Shown here: piece after piece, positions 45,101 through 54,945 of the stretch
Position numbering within the stretch: the stretch's first letter is position 1
Layout of the letters: each line of letters begins with the position of its first letter
Assembly: GCF_028736215.1 (NCBI RefSeq)
Contig: NZ_CP117883.1
Span: forward strand, 2,418,001 to 2,482,000
Length of the DNA stretch: 64,000 nt
From: Mucilaginibacter sp. KACC 22773
GTDB lineage: Bacteria > Bacteroidota > Bacteroidia > Sphingobacteriales > Sphingobacteriaceae
Reading direction: 5' to 3'
Program-made: the position numbers and the translations under genes
Notes under the pieces: generated by a model
The model's database searches: none
Told to the model about the DNA's origin: nothing
Seen by the model: the letters and a program-made list of their open reading frames with translations, nothing else

Positions 45101-45661
45101 AAAGCTAAATATTAACACCCCGTTTTGAACATTGTCATCAGGAACGTGCAGGTTATATGAACCATTTCCATCGCTAACAGCTACGGCATTTGTCCCTTTC
45201 AGTTTAACGCTTACACCTGGTAGGGGCTGGCCGGTTTCGTCGGTAATTTTACCCGTAATGGTTACAGGGGGCACCGGCGGGGCATTATCCATCAGGTCGG
45301 CCTTTGGTTTTAAGATAATGGTTTTGTCAAAAATCTGGTAGGTAAAAGGCTGGCCTGCAAAACATTCCTTCAATACGGTTTCTAAGGGCACATCTTTAAC
45401 TTCGATAGAAATCTTTTTTGTTTTTTGAAGCAACTCGTCAGTATATAAAAAACTGTAATTAACCTGCTTGTTAATTTGCTGGAATATCTTCTGCAATGAA
45501 ACATTTTTTTCTGACAGGGTAACAGTTTGCGAATACGAGATTGCGCTTACGTGCATACTGCATACCAGTAAAATAACAGTGGTTAGTTTCATAATCAGGA
45601 GTGTTTTAAATACCGGCTTGCGCAGCCGGTAAAAACATTCATAGTAAAAATTAAAATTCAT
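42119..45661 (-). CDS. SusC/RagA-family TonB-dependent transporter with STN domain
   Basis: An 1180-residue outer-membrane importer. After an N-terminal leader (signal segment near residues 24-45, ending SYSQ) come an STN domain (about 48-115, VSLQKIFQQINKQVNYSFLYTDELL), a carboxypeptidase-like beta domain (ITGKITDETGQPLPGVSVKLKG), the plug with the SusC-typical GYGTQKRGDVSSAI and the DPLFVVDGVPV segment, and the beta-barrel. The STN domain contacts the FecR anti-sigma factor across the periplasm, and FecR and sigma genes lie directly upstream, so import and transcription should be coupled. Confidence 0.95.
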   Translation of the reverse strand: MNFNFYYECFYRLRKPVFKTLLIMKLTTVILLVCSMHVSAISYSQTVTLSEKNVSLQKIFQQINKQVNYSFLYTDELLQKTKKISIEVKDVPLETVLKECFAGQPFTYQIFDKTIILKPKADLMDNAPPVPPVTITGKITDETGQPLPGVSVKLKGTNAVAVSDGNGSYNLHVPDDNVQNGVLIFSFIGFRTQEVTLGTSLVVDVKLIPESRSLSEVVVIGYGTQKRGDVSSAIASVNVEKMDKVPAANLSTALQGQAPGLVVRPSSYRPGAGSAIRIRGNRSLNATNDPLFVVDGVPVSYSIDDINPLDIESVDILKDASATAIYGSRGANGVIQITTKKGKAGKVTVNYSGSTSFDNILRKLNVFDGPDYAQFKRDAYVGGKSYNSGLSTTSSSQRYFPDPASDYKLFGADPNVLNKVMAGYSFTKYDPTNGIFDVATRPTTDAEKALLSSLGYPVLDNVAIYDASKVPTFDWQSKALRTGSTQNHNFSIAGGSEKFSNAFSLGYLKQNGIIPGQDYRRYSISNSATFRPVSYFSAGSNITYANAIQNTGSDIYSAASGQLPLAEPYDSSGNFVLFPGNDSNIINPLNDVTNIINENRVSHLLANVYVQANIYKGLTLKSTFGADVSSARNGTFNGSISSSRAGGAANASFNTSSNLTWTLQNQLSYSTTIAKKHDISVTAVQELLKDRRDSTNASAAGLNYESQRWYSLQNNATGVVTYKGGYSQYQLASFLGRVIYAYNSKYILTLAERYDGSSVLSEQHKGKAFPSGSVAWRIDQENFMRAVNFVDQLKLRGGIGSVGNSGIRPYLTNGTLNLSYYNFGVSPAQGYAPNGLPLPDLTWEKTVTKNIGLDYGLFKGRISGSIDVYESNSNEIQPQKLPDASGYSNITVNLGKVRNRGIEVALSTVNINQGGFKWTTDFVFSKNKEAITSLDGSGNNNVSSQWFIGAPIRSYYDYKRQGIFQNSDALPGGILYDYFWKKAGNKANTALQPGRIRVQDLNGDTTITEADKTLLGSPNPQWTGSINSTLSYKGFELSAFVYISHGGLVRDPRPSLVGRYQSIKLNYWTPTNPSNDYPQPNLTSDIPLYWQANGFRDGSFVRVRSILLSYQLPASLLNKIKMRSLSFSVNAVNPFLFSKYKTYDPETMPYSSSYPSSSTNNPGPTSYSYRSLVFGIKAGL

Positions 45662-45810
45662 ACTTTTACATCATATAGGTTGAATAATCAATTGGTTAGT
45701 AATCGCATACGGCCAGCTATTGATCCTGTATCTGCCGGGGGCGCTCCAACGCTTCCGGTTTTTTTGATCAATGCCTTCTATTTGTTTTTTTTCTTAAATT
45801 TTGGAAGCCT

Positions 45811-47007
45811 TTACCTGCTTACGGTAATTTTGCGGCCATCAATCCCGAAATGAACCCCTCCTGTAAGTTCAAGCATATTTAATATTTGCGACAGGTTGTT
45901 ATTGCGTGATATACTTCCCGAAATGTGGGTTTGAGGTATTCCGTCTTTGTATTCCACTTCAACATTGTACCACCTGGCAATTTGTTTCATTACACTTTCC
46001 ATGTCTTCCCCGTCAAAAATGAAAAGATCATTTTTCCAGGCTACAGATTTACTAACATCAATAGGCTGTATTTTAATTTTCGGCGAGTTTAGTTTAATAT
46101 AGGCCTGTTGCCCCGGCATTATTGTTTTGCTGCGCCCGCCTGTGTATATTTTAACCGATCCTTCAAGTAAAGTGGTTTTTACGGCTTTTTCATCGTTGTA
46201 AGCATGTATGTTAAAATGGGTACCCAGTACCTGTACCACCGTGTTGTTCGCAAACACTTTAAAAGGCTTCAATTTATTTTTGGCAACTTCAAAATAAGCC
46301 TCGCCGGTTAAATAAACCTTGCGCTCAAGCTGGTTAAACACCATTGGGAATTTTAAAGACGATGCAGAGTTTAGCCAAACCATACTACCATCTGGCAACA
46401 ATATTTTGTATTTGCACCCGGTAGGGGTAGTAATAGCATTAAGTTGGTTTTTAACCAGATTGCCGATACTATCAGTTATATGGTAACTAACAAGGCCTTT
46501 GTTAACGCTGATTTTTATGCCAGCGTAATTTTTAACAATCCCGGCCATCCGACCGTTTATGGTTATTACGGAACCATCGGCCAAAGTAAGTTTAGCTTTA
46601 TCCGTCCCCGGGGGGACGTCATTTTTGTAGGATGTATTTTGCGATGCTGCAGCTTGTTGTTTTACGGGCTGGGGGCTTTTATAAAATATAACGATCACAG
46701 AAAACAGGATAAGGATGGCTGCCGCATACTTCCACTTTAGCATGAAATAATAAACCTTATTGGTAAAGGATGTTTTTTGTGTACGAATAACAATGTTTTG
46801 CCAGGCGTCGCCTGTTTTTATAGAGGCGAGGAAATCCAGGTCGGCCTTTGTCAATTCCTCGTCCTGCAGGTTCTCCATGAGCAAAGCATTTTCGGGCTTC
46901 GCGTTTATCCAGGCATTCAGCTCAATTTCTTCAATTGCAGATAACTCTCCTTTCAGGCGCCTGGCAATAAGGGCAGCATACCGGTAGGCTTCGTAATTGT
47001 TGTCCAT
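45811..47007 (-). CDS. FecR-family anti-sigma factor
   Basis: A 398-residue single-pass membrane protein. The cytoplasmic N-terminal part (about 1-88) should bind the sigma factor. A transmembrane helix spans about residues 91-110 (AAAILILFSVIVIFY). The periplasmic FecR domain (LADGSVITINGRM, LPDGSMVWLNSASSLKFP, GEAYFEVAK) ends in a DUF4974-like STN-like domain (ARWYNVEVEYKDG, SGSISRNNNLSQILNMLELTG). It lies between the sigma gene and susC and relays the loaded state of SusC to the sigma factor. Confidence 0.95.
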   Translation of the reverse strand: MDNNYEAYRYAALIARRLKGELSAIEEIELNAWINAKPENALLMENLQDEELTKADLDFLASIKTGDAWQNIVIRTQKTSFTNKVYYFMLKWKYAAAILILFSVIVIFYKSPQPVKQQAAASQNTSYKNDVPPGTDKAKLTLADGSVITINGRMAGIVKNYAGIKISVNKGLVSYHITDSIGNLVKNQLNAITTPTGCKYKILLPDGSMVWLNSASSLKFPMVFNQLERKVYLTGEAYFEVAKNKLKPFKVFANNTVVQVLGTHFNIHAYNDEKAVKTTLLEGSVKIYTGGRSKTIMPGQQAYIKLNSPKIKIQPIDVSKSVAWKNDLFIFDGEDMESVMKQIARWYNVEVEYKDGIPQTHISGSISRNNNLSQILNMLELTGGVHFGIDGRKITVSR

Positions 47008-47123
47008 AAATAATATTTAGGTTGTGCCTGGGGCACATAACTGGTAATATTAATAAGGACACTTGAATGTAACAAGGGGGTGACAGAGGATGAAAAAAAA
47101 TATTTTAGAGAAAAAGCCCGAAA

Positions 47124-47687
47124 TTAAAAACAGGAAAATGCAATTAATACAACAAAAAGCTCGGGACTTAAATTTCCGCGTAATACTTTAAGGGCCCTTT
47201 GTTTTTGTGTTTTCACTGTATTAACCGATATGCCCAGTACATCGGCTATTTGATGGTTTTTCATATCATCCAGGTAGCTCATCCGGAATATTTGCTGGCA
47301 GCTGCCGGGCAGTAAAGCTATTGCCTGGTATATCTCGGCCAGTACTTCGGTCCTGATAATGGTATGAAATATGGTTTCGTCAGCAGGAATGCCATTCAGG
47401 CTGTTCATATGCTGTTCGGCCACCTTATTATGCCTGATAACATTTAGGCTGGCATTTTTTACCGTACTGTAAAGGAAATTTTTTATGGCCACCGGATTGC
47501 TGGAAACATGATTGCAGTTATCCCAGAATTTCACAAAAGCATCCTGGGCAATATCCTCGGCATGTGGTTTATTGTTAATGATCTGGTACGAAAAATAAAC
47601 CAGTCGGTTGTAATAATCGTCGAATAAATTTTTTAAATCAGTTTCGCTGTAGGTTTTACTTTGAATATCTAAAACATTGTTTTCCAT
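47124..47687 (-). CDS. ECF sigma factor (Bacteroidota SusC-linked type)
   Basis: A 187-residue RNA polymerase sigma factor. Region 2 (YYNRLVYFSYQIINNKPHAEDIAQDAFVKFWDN, about 29-61) binds the -10-type element and core polymerase; region 4 holds the HTH (MKNHQIADVLGISVNTVKTQKQRALKVLR, about 141-169). Its last residues are unusually hydrophobic (LFVVLIAFSCF), seen in some members of the family. It precedes fecR by 116 bases and is expected to activate the susCD operon when the FecR block is released. Confidence 0.95.
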   Translation of the reverse strand: MENNVLDIQSKTYSETDLKNLFDDYYNRLVYFSYQIINNKPHAEDIAQDAFVKFWDNCNHVSSNPVAIKNFLYSTVKNASLNVIRHNKVAEQHMNSLNGIPADETIFHTIIRTEVLAEIYQAIALLPGSCQQIFRMSYLDDMKNHQIADVLGISVNTVKTQKQRALKVLRGNLSPELFVVLIAFSCF

Positions 47688-47816
47688 TACAGATAAAGTT
47701 ATAACAGTCAGGTACAGGAAGATGTTATTTAATAAGCAGGTTTAAACTTGCGGCTTATGATAATAATTGGTTTAACTAATGTAGAAATAAATTTACCGCC
47801 ATGTGTCCTGCTGTGT

Positions 47817-47838
47817 CCTGTACTAAATAGAGTACAGG
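47817..47838. promoter_or_regulatory. Perfect dyad CCTGTACT-N6-AGTACAGG
   Basis: Eight-base arms with a six-base spacer, adjoining two direct TGTGTCCTG copies. Placement in the divergent promoter region suggests a protein-binding site. Confidence 0.45.
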
Positions 47839-47951
47839 TTTTATCAAGCCTAATCTCATGAAAAAGTGAAAAGGCTATCTACATCAGTATGGAACAGGAT
47901 GGTATTGAATAATTTATTCTATAATATTGACTCCTGCAATCTAAATTATTC

Positions 47952-47970
47952 AAAGGATACAGTGTCCTTT
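47952..47970. promoter_or_regulatory. Near-perfect dyad AAAGGATAC-A-GTGTCCTTT
   Basis: Nine-base arms with one mismatch and a single central base, 101 bases before the acetylesterase start. It shares TGTCCT with the sites near 47805. Confidence 0.4.
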
Positions 47971-48071
47971 TCATTATGATTAATAACCAATTGGAAAATT
48001 TGAGAAAAATCAGCTTGTGCTGCCGTTTGGCCTTTTATCCACTAAAAAAATACCTTTAAAATACCATACAT

Positions 48072-48860
48072 ATGAGTACCCAAATTAAATATAAAGGCCT
48101 GTTATTTACAGGTGTTTTAATGAGCGCTGCGTTGCTTATGTCGTTTATTATTACACCTGGCCGGGTCACCGTTTACCTGGCGGGTGATTCCACTATGGCC
48201 ATAAAGCAGCCTAAAGCTTTTCCCGAGACAGGCTGGGGGATGCCTTTCAGTTTGTTATTTGATAGCACCGTAACAGTTGATAACCGCGCACAAAACGGCC
48301 GGAGTACCAAAACATTTATCAGCGAAGGTTTGTGGGATGGTATTGTAAGCAGCTTACATGAGGGCGATTATGTATTTATACAATTTGGCCACAATGACGA
48401 AGTGCCCACCAAAAAAAGCTACATCAACGAACAGGGATATAGGGATAATTTAGAAAGGTTCATCCGGGAAACAAGAGACAAAAAGGCAATTCCGGTATTG
48501 CTGACGCCCGTGGCACGAAGAAAGTTTGATACAACAGGTACCGTTGTTGGTACACATGAGGTATATTCGGCAATAGTGCGTAAACTGGCTGACGAACAAA
48601 AAGTGCCACTAATTGACCTGGATAGAGAGAGCCAGGCTCTATTGCAAAAGTTAGGGCCCGAAGAATCAAAAAAATTATTTAACTACCTGGCTCCGGGCGA
48701 GAGTATTAACTATCCTAACGGCCAGGCTGATAATACACATTTTAGTGAATTGGGGGCCCAAAAAATAGCCGGAATTGTTCTAAAGGGAATCCGGTTGTTA
48801 AAGCTTGAACTTGCGGGGCATATCGTGCTTTCAAACCTTAAACCTGTAGATGAAAAATAA
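48072..48860 (+). CDS. Rhamnogalacturonan acetylesterase (CE12-like), fourth paralogue
   Basis: A 262-residue secreted SGNH esterase. A signal segment covers about residues 8-31. S40 in YLAGDSTM is the nucleophile, QFGHNDE the oxyanion block, and D220/H223 in DNTHF the rest of the triad. Its catalytic domain resembles the enzyme at 23355 (DNTHF, shared GPEESKK/NEGSKK insert, Y-YLAPGESINYPNGQ versus NSFLNQP) more than the tandem pair at 28822-30412. It is a single gene divergent from the sigma factor and so may be under separate control. Confidence 0.9.
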   Translation: MSTQIKYKGLLFTGVLMSAALLMSFIITPGRVTVYLAGDSTMAIKQPKAFPETGWGMPFSLLFDSTVTVDNRAQNGRSTKTFISEGLWDGIVSSLHEGDYVFIQFGHNDEVPTKKSYINEQGYRDNLERFIRETRDKKAIPVLLTPVARRKFDTTGTVVGTHEVYSAIVRKLADEQKVPLIDLDRESQALLQKLGPEESKKLFNYLAPGESINYPNGQADNTHFSELGAQKIAGIVLKGIRLLKLELAGHIVLSNLKPVDEK

Positions 48861-49262
48861 GTGGTGATTATTATGTTGCTAACTGCGGCGCCCACAATGT
48901 AAACTGATTTTTTTGTGTAATTAACTCATTGTAAGTGTATTATTGCATTTAGATCGTGTGGTGCTCAACCGAAGATAGCCGGTTGCGTTGCGCCGATATT
49001 TATAGGTTTTCTCGTGGCGAAAAAATTGCGTCAAAAAAAATAAATTTTAAAACAATTTCTCGAATATTTGTTTTATTTGCTGTCTGATTGCCGATGCTTT
49101 ATTATACCTGAAAAATATTTTCTTTGTAATATTTTAGCCTTAACTGTTTAGAAATTTACTGTCGCTTTTTTATCTTTACTATAACGGATTTAACCATGCG
49201 TTGCTTCTCGTTGTTTATGTAACAGCTATTTTAAATAAACTGATCACAATTTAACTCTTCTC
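48861..49262. other. Intergenic region upstream of the poly-HAMP kinase
   Basis: These 402 AT-rich bases have no ORF. The only clear structure is a dyad AAAATATT/AATATTTT at 49112-49135 with an eight-base loop, about 130 bases before the kinase start. The promoter of the large kinase gene is expected here, but I cannot fix its elements. Confidence 0.45.
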
Positions 49263-52200
49263 ATGAAGGACGACATTTTAGAAAACATCTTGAATGAAGC
49301 CGGCGTTACACAGGCTGACACCGAGACCCTTGACCTTAAAGAATTACTTAAAGTACTGTCACTTGTTAAAGGGGGCAGGCTTAATGTGCGCATGCCGGTA
49401 ACCCAGGCCGGCATCAACGGCCGCATTTGCGAAGTACTCAACGATATTATCGATATGAACGAGCGCTTTGTGGCCGAGATATCTGCTGCCGAGAAAACCA
49501 TTGGCAAAAGGGGCAACCTGGGCAAACGCATCGAACTATCGGATGCTAAAGGTGAGTGGGCCAGCGGTGTAAATTCATTAAACAACCTCATCGAAGATCT
49601 TACGTCGCCCACGCTGGAAATAGCGGGCATGATTAACTCGGTAGCTAACGGAGATCTATCGAAACATATACCCTTGGAAATAAAGGGCCATCCGCTAAAA
49701 GGGGAGTTTTTGCGCATAGCTAAGGAATCAAACCAGATGCTTTCCAAACTCCAGCTGTTCTCCATGGAAGTAACCCGTGTAGCCCGGCAGGTAGGCTCGG
49801 AAGGTAAGCTGGGCGAGCAGGCCAAAATTAAAGGCGTAGCGGGCGTGTGGGCCGAACTTACCGACTCGGTAAACCAGATGGCCGGTAACTTAACAGCCCA
49901 GGTTCGTAACGTAGCCGCAGTAACCACGGCTGTGGCCAAGGGCGACCTTTCCCGCAAGATCACGGTAGAGGCCAAAGGCGAAATCCTTGAGCTGAAAAAT
50001 ACCATCAATACGATGGTAGATCAGCTCAACTCTTTTTCATCTGAGGTAACACGTGTGGCGCTCGAGGTAGGTACCGAAGGTAAGCTGGGCGGCCAGGCCA
50101 AGGTACCGGGTGTTGCCGGTACCTGGAAAGACTTAACAGATTCTGTAAACCGTATGGCGGGTAACCTTACCTCGCAGGTACGTAATATAGCCGGCGTAAC
50201 CACTGCGGTGGCCAACGGCGACCTTTCTAAAAAAATTACGGTAGACGTAAAAGGCGAAATGCTCGAGCTGAAAAAAACCATCAATACGATGGTGGATCAG
50301 CTTAACTCCTTCGCATCCGAAGTAACACGTGTTGCGCTCGAGGTAGGTACCGAAGGTAAATTGGGTGGCCAGGCCCGGGTAAAAGGCGTTGGTGGTGTTT
50401 GGAAAGATCTTACCGACTCGGTAAACCAGATGGGAAGTAACCTTACCGACCAGGTACGTAATATTGCGGGTGTAACAACCGCTGTGGCCAAGGGCGACCT
50501 TTCACGAAAAATTACGGTGGATGCCAAAGGCGAGTTGCTGGAATTGAAAAATACCATCAATACGATGGTGGATCAGCTTAACTCTTTTTCTTCGGAGGTA
50601 ACCCGCGTGGCCCGTGAGGTAGGTTCCGAAGGGCAGTTAGGTGGCCAGGCCAACGTGCCGGGTGTAGGTGGTACCTGGAAGGATTTGACCGACTCGGTAA
50701 ACCAGATGGCCGGTAACTTAACCGGGCAGGTACGTAACATTGCCGAAGTAACTACCGCGGTGGCCAAAGGCGACTTATCCAAAAAGATTACGGTTGACGT
50801 ACAGGGAGAAATGCTGGAACTAAAGATCACCATCAATACCATGGTGGATCAGCTGAACTCCTTCGGTTCGGAAGTAACGCGTGTAGCCCGTGAGGTAGGT
50901 TCGGAGGGACAGTTGGGTGGCCAGGCCAATGTGCCGGGTGTAGGCGGTACCTGGAAGGATTTAACCGACTCGGTAAATAAAATGGCCGACAACCTTACCT
51001 CGCAGGTACGTAATATAGCCGAGGTAACCACGGCAGTGGCCAAGGGCGACCTTTCCCGGAAAATTACGGTAAATGCTAAGGGTGAGTTGTTAGAGCTTAA
51101 AGATACGATCAACACCATGGTTGACCAGTTGCGCGGTTTTGCATCTGAAGTAACCCGCGTGGCCCGCGAAGTAGGTTCGGAAGGGCAGCTGGGCGGCCAG
51201 GCCAACGTGCCGGGTGTGGATGGTACCTGGAAAGATTTGACCGACTCGGTAAATAAAATGGCCGGTAACCTTACCGCGCAGTTAAGAAATATAGCAGACG
51301 TATCGATTGCGATTGCAAACGGCGACTTATCTAAAAAAATCACGGTTGACGTTAGGGGCGAGATCCTGCAGCTTAAAGAAACCATTAACACAATGGTTGA
51401 TCAGCTACGCGGTTTTGCATCCGAGGTAACGCGTGTGGCGCGTGAGGTAGGTACCGATGGTAACCTTGGCGGCCAGGCCTTTGTGCCGGGCGTTGCGGGT
51501 ACCTGGAAAGATTTGACCGACTCGGTAAACCAGATGTCGAGTAACTTAACATCGCAGGTGCGTAACATTGCCGAGGTAACCAAGGCGGTGGCCAGCGGCG
51601 ACCTTTCAAAAACGGTTATTATCGACGTAAAAGGCGAGATCATGGACCTTAAAAACACCATCAACACGATGGTGGATCAGCTCAACTCCTTCGCATCCGA
51701 AGTAACGCGTGTTGCCCGTGAAGTAGGCACCGAAGGTAAGCTTGGTGGCCAGGCGCACGTAAAAGGTGTAGCCGGTACCTGGAAAGATTTAACTGACTCG
51801 GTAAACCAGATGGCATCCAACCTTACCGGGCAAATCCGTGGTATTGCCAAGGTGGCTACCGGTATTGCCAAAGGTAACCTGAAACAGCGCCTCTCCATCA
51901 ACGCCTTGGGAGAGGTGGCCCAGCTTACAGATACCATTAACGAAATGATTGATACCCTGGCGGTATTTGCCGATGAGGTAACCACCGTAGCCCGTGAAGT
52001 AGGTGTGCAGGGCCGTTTGGGCGGCCAGGCCAGTGTACCGGGCGCTTCCGGTACCTGGAAAGATTTGACCGAAAACGTAAATCAGCTGGCACAAAACCTT
52101 ACCGTACAGGTGCGCTCGATATCCGAAGTAGCCTCGGCGGTAACCAAGGGTGACCTTACCCGTACCATACGCGTGGAGGCCAAGGGCGAGCTGGAAGCTT

Positions 52201-54911
52201 TGAAGGACACCATTAACCAGATGATTGCCAACCTGAAAGGCACTACCTTACGTAACCACGAGCAGGATTGGCTGAAATCAAACTTAGCTAAATTTGCACA
52301 AATGCTTCAGGGACAGCGCGACCGGAACGCGGTGGCCAACAAAGTACTATCGGAGCTTGCCGAACTGGTGAATGCCCGTTACGGCGCGTTTTATATATTG
52401 GAGCAGCCCGAAGCGGCCGACGAGCCCAAACTGAAACTTTTTGCAGGATATGCTCAAAAGAGCCGCAAGCTCATCAACCAGGAATTTTCGCTTAGCGAGG
52501 GGCTGGTAGGGCAGTGCGCTACAGATAAGGAAAGGATCAGGCTTGCCAATGTACCAAATGAATATTTACAAATTAGTTCGGGTATAGGCAATGCCGCACC
52601 TATCGACCTGGTGATATTGCCGGTACTTTTTGAAAATAATGTAAAGGCGGTTATCGAACTGGCCTCCTTTGAAAACTTCAGCGATACCCACATCGACTTC
52701 CTGGATCAGCTTACCGAAAGTATTGGTATCGTGTTAAACAATATTGAAACCAATACCCGTACCGAGGAATTGCTGAGCCAATCGCAGTCATTAGCCAGTG
52801 AGCTTTCGGCGCAACAGGAAGAGTTAAGAAGGGCGAACGACGAGCTGCATGATAAAGGCCGCTCACTGGAGGAAAAGGCAGAGCAGCTTACGCTTACGTC
52901 TAAATATAAGTCGGAATTCCTGGCCAACATGTCGCATGAGTTACGCACACCGCTTAACAGCTTGCTGATCCTGGCGCAGCAGCTGTTTGAAAACCCCGAA
53001 GGTAACCTTACCGAAAAGCAGCGAATGTTTGCCAAAACCATCCATTCTTGCGGGGATGACCTTATCCAGCTGATTAATGATATCCTCGATCTGTCGAAGA
53101 TTGAATCGGGAGTAATAGCGGCCGATGTGATGCCGGTTAGCTTTAAAGAAATAGCCTCGTTTGCCGAGTCAACCTTTAAACCGATATCAGAAGCTAAAAA
53201 CCTGAAATTTGAGATCGAAGTAGAGGAGACCCTGCCCGAAATGATGGAGACAGATATGCAGCGCCTTAACCAGATCCTCAAAAACCTGCTCTCCAACGCG
53301 TTTAAGTTCACCGAAAAAGGACGGGTTAAACTTCATATTTTCCGCCCGGCGGCGAATCATGAAAATCCAATTGGCGCCCCGGGCGAGGTAATCGCCTTTT
53401 CTATCGAGGATTCGGGTATCGGTATTTCTAAAAATACCCAGGGGATCATTTTTGAAGCCTTTCAACAGGCCGAAGGTTCAACAAGCCGTAAATACGGTGG
53501 TACCGGGCTTGGCTTATCTATCAGTAAAGGGTTTGCCGAGTTATTAGGCGGAACGATTACCGTGGGTAGTGAGCTGGGTAAAGGCAGTACATTTACCCTT
53601 TACCTGCCACTTAAATATAAAGAAGAGAAAACACCCGTGGTGAAAATCAAGGAAAACCTTTCTGTATCGCACCTGCGTACTAATCTGGCCGAAACCGCCG
53701 AAATGGTAATAGATGATGACCGCCACAATATTTTAGCCGAAGACAAGGTGTTACTTGTTGTTGAGGACGACCTTCGCTTTACCAAGATCCTGATAGATAA
53801 AGCCCATGATATGGGCATAAAAGTACTGGTAGCAATAAGTTACCTCGAGATTTTTGATAACATCCTCAAATACAACCCTATTGCCATCACCCTTGATGTA
53901 AATATGCCCGAATCAAACGGCTGGAAGATCCTTAAATTACTTAAGAGCGATATAAACTTAAGGCACATCCCGGTACATGTAATATCTGGCGAGGATAACA
54001 GGGTAATGGCGCATAAGCTTGGCGCTAAATCGTTTAGCCTGAAGCCGCTTTCAAATACGTCGTTACAGGATTTAATTACGGGGATAGTTAGCTTTCATGA
54101 GCACGCCAAAAAACGCGTACTGGTGATTGAAGATAATGAGAGTGAGCTTGGCAGGCTGTCTGAATTATTATCAAGCGACAGGGTAGAGGTTGTTGGCGCA
54201 GCTACAGCTAAAAAAGCATTGTCGGTACTTAAAAAGGAAATGTTTGATTGTATCATCATGGATTTTGTGCTGCCAGATGCCAACGGGCTCGATCTGATCA
54301 ATAAAATAAACCTGTTAAAACAACAGCAAACTACCATTCTGCTGCATTCAGCGCGTGATTTTACACAGGACGAGCTTATTCAGCTTAAACGTCTCAACCA
54401 TAAAATCATCGCTAAAACCTCCTCGTCGCACGTTTACCTGTTAGAAGAGATATTGGTACTGCTGCACGTTGATAAAAAGTTCATCAGCGAGAGTAAACTG
54501 AAAATGATTGACAGTGTGCGCAACCAGGCCGATATACTTGACGGTAAAAAAGTACTGGTTGTTGATGACGACGTACGTAACCTGTTTGCCTTAACCGCAG
54601 TATTTGAAAGATCGAAAATAGAGGCAATTACTGCCGAGAGCGGACGCGAAGCGCTGGAAATATTGAACAAGGACAAAACAATAGATATAGTGTTGATGGA
54701 CATTATGATGCCCGAAATGGACGGGTACGAGACGATCCAGATCATCCGCAAAGAGGCCCGGAATAAAAACCTGCCAATAATAGCGGTTACCGCCAAAGCC
54801 ATGATAGGCGACAGGCAAAAATGTATCGCCTCGGGTGCATCAGATTATATCACCAAACCGGTAAAAACCGATCAGCTGCTGTCCCTGATGCGGGTGTGGC
54901 TGATTAAATAA
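49263..54911 (+). CDS. Soluble poly-HAMP hybrid histidine kinase with GAF and three receiver domains
   Basis: An 1882-residue signalling protein with no transmembrane segment. Domains in order: an N-terminal HAMP-like segment (about 1-165); nine tandem 92-residue units (about 165-990), each pairing a canonical HAMP ([14 protein letters not shown]) with a divergent one ([19 protein letters not shown]); a GAF domain (about 1018-1166); a coiled coil; HisKA with H1225 in NMSHELRTP; HATPase with [21 protein letters not shown] and GGTGLGLS; and three REC domains with phosphoacceptors D1545, D1667 and D1813. No HPt domain is present. The layout parallels fungal group III (Nik1/Os-1) osmosensing kinases. 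A REC-kinase gene follows after 34 bases. Confidence 0.92.
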   Translation: MKDDILENILNEAGVTQADTETLDLKELLKVLSLVKGGRLNVRMPVTQAGINGRICEVLNDIIDMNERFVAEISAAEKTIGKRGNLGKRIELSDAKGEWASGVNSLNNLIEDLTSPTLEIAGMINSVANGDLSKHIPLEIKGHPLKGEFLRIAKESNQMLSKLQLFSMEVTRVARQVGSEGKLGEQAKIKGVAGVWAELTDSVNQMAGNLTAQVRNVAAVTTAVAKGDLSRKITVEAKGEILELKNTINTMVDQLNSFSSEVTRVALEVGTEGKLGGQAKVPGVAGTWKDLTDSVNRMAGNLTSQVRNIAGVTTAVANGDLSKKITVDVKGEMLELKKTINTMVDQLNSFASEVTRVALEVGTEGKLGGQARVKGVGGVWKDLTDSVNQMGSNLTDQVRNIAGVTTAVAKGDLSRKITVDAKGELLELKNTINTMVDQLNSFSSEVTRVAREVGSEGQLGGQANVPGVGGTWKDLTDSVNQMAGNLTGQVRNIAEVTTAVAKGDLSKKITVDVQGEMLELKITINTMVDQLNSFGSEVTRVAREVGSEGQLGGQANVPGVGGTWKDLTDSVNKMADNLTSQVRNIAEVTTAVAKGDLSRKITVNAKGELLELKDTINTMVDQLRGFASEVTRVAREVGSEGQLGGQANVPGVDGTWKDLTDSVNKMAGNLTAQLRNIADVSIAIANGDLSKKITVDVRGEILQLKETINTMVDQLRGFASEVTRVAREVGTDGNLGGQAFVPGVAGTWKDLTDSVNQMSSNLTSQVRNIAEVTKAVASGDLSKTVIIDVKGEIMDLKNTINTMVDQLNSFASEVTRVAREVGTEGKLGGQAHVKGVAGTWKDLTDSVNQMASNLTGQIRGIAKVATGIAKGNLKQRLSINALGEVAQLTDTINEMIDTLAVFADEVTTVAREVGVQGRLGGQASVPGASGTWKDLTENVNQLAQNLTVQVRSISEVASAVTKGDLTRTIRVEAKGELEALKDTINQMIANLKGTTLRNHEQDWLKSNLAKFAQMLQGQRDRNAVANKVLSELAELVNARYGAFYILEQPEAADEPKLKLFAGYAQKSRKLINQEFSLSEGLVGQCATDKERIRLANVPNEYLQISSGIGNAAPIDLVILPVLFENNVKAVIELASFENFSDTHIDFLDQLTESIGIVLNNIETNTRTEELLSQSQSLASELSAQQEELRRANDELHDKGRSLEEKAEQLTLTSKYKSEFLANMSHELRTPLNSLLILAQQLFENPEGNLTEKQRMFAKTIHSCGDDLIQLINDILDLSKIESGVIAADVMPVSFKEIASFAESTFKPISEAKNLKFEIEVEETLPEMMETDMQRLNQILKNLLSNAFKFTEKGRVKLHIFRPAANHENPIGAPGEVIAFSIEDSGIGISKNTQGIIFEAFQQAEGSTSRKYGGTGLGLSISKGFAELLGGTITVGSELGKGSTFTLYLPLKYKEEKTPVVKIKENLSVSHLRTNLAETAEMVIDDDRHNILAEDKVLLVVEDDLRFTKILIDKAHDMGIKVLVAISYLEIFDNILKYNPIAITLDVNMPESNGWKILKLLKSDINLRHIPVHVISGEDNRVMAHKLGAKSFSLKPLSNTSLQDLITGIVSFHEHAKKRVLVIEDNESELGRLSELLSSDRVEVVGAATAKKALSVLKKEMFDCIIMDFVLPDANGLDLINKINLLKQQQTTILLHSARDFTQDELIQLKRLNHKIIAKTSSSHVYLLEEILVLLHVDKKFISESKLKMIDSVRNQADILDGKKVLVVDDDVRNLFALTAVFERSKIEAITAESGREALEILNKDKTIDIVLMDIMMPEMDGYETIQIIRKEARNKNLPIIAVTAKAMIGDRQKCIASGASDYITKPVKTDQLLSLMRVWLIK
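49767..52250 (+). repeat. Nine in-frame 276-bp tandem repeats encoding HAMP pairs
   Basis: Starts of the EVTRVA/EVTTVA block recur every 276 bases (near 49767, 50043, 50319, 50595, 50871, 51147, 51423, 51699, 51975). Units 4 to 6 are the most alike; the first and last are the most diverged. The period is exact with no indels. Confidence 0.9.
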
Positions 54912-54945
54912 CCATATCGATAACAAAGTACTTTATACGCGTAAA

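Larger units (their letters stand above)
47688..48071. other. Divergent regulatory region between the sigma factor and acetylesterase genes
   Basis: These 384 AT-rich bases carry the promoters of two divergent genes. Visible structure: the direct repeat TGTGTCCTG twice at 47802-47820, running into a perfect dyad at 47817-47838, and a near-perfect dyad at 47952-47970. No ORF or RNA gene is evident. Confidence 0.55.

Noticed and set aside
49244-52094. A series of minus-strand ORFs of 87-254 residues with repeated sequence across the HAMP region
   Set aside because: They mirror the 276-bp repeats of the plus-strand kinase; their similarity to each other is a by-product of the repeat.
49767-52250. 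Possible CRISPR-like or satellite array because of regular spacing
   Set aside because: The 276-bp period is in frame and encodes HAMP modules; there are no short repeats with unique spacers.
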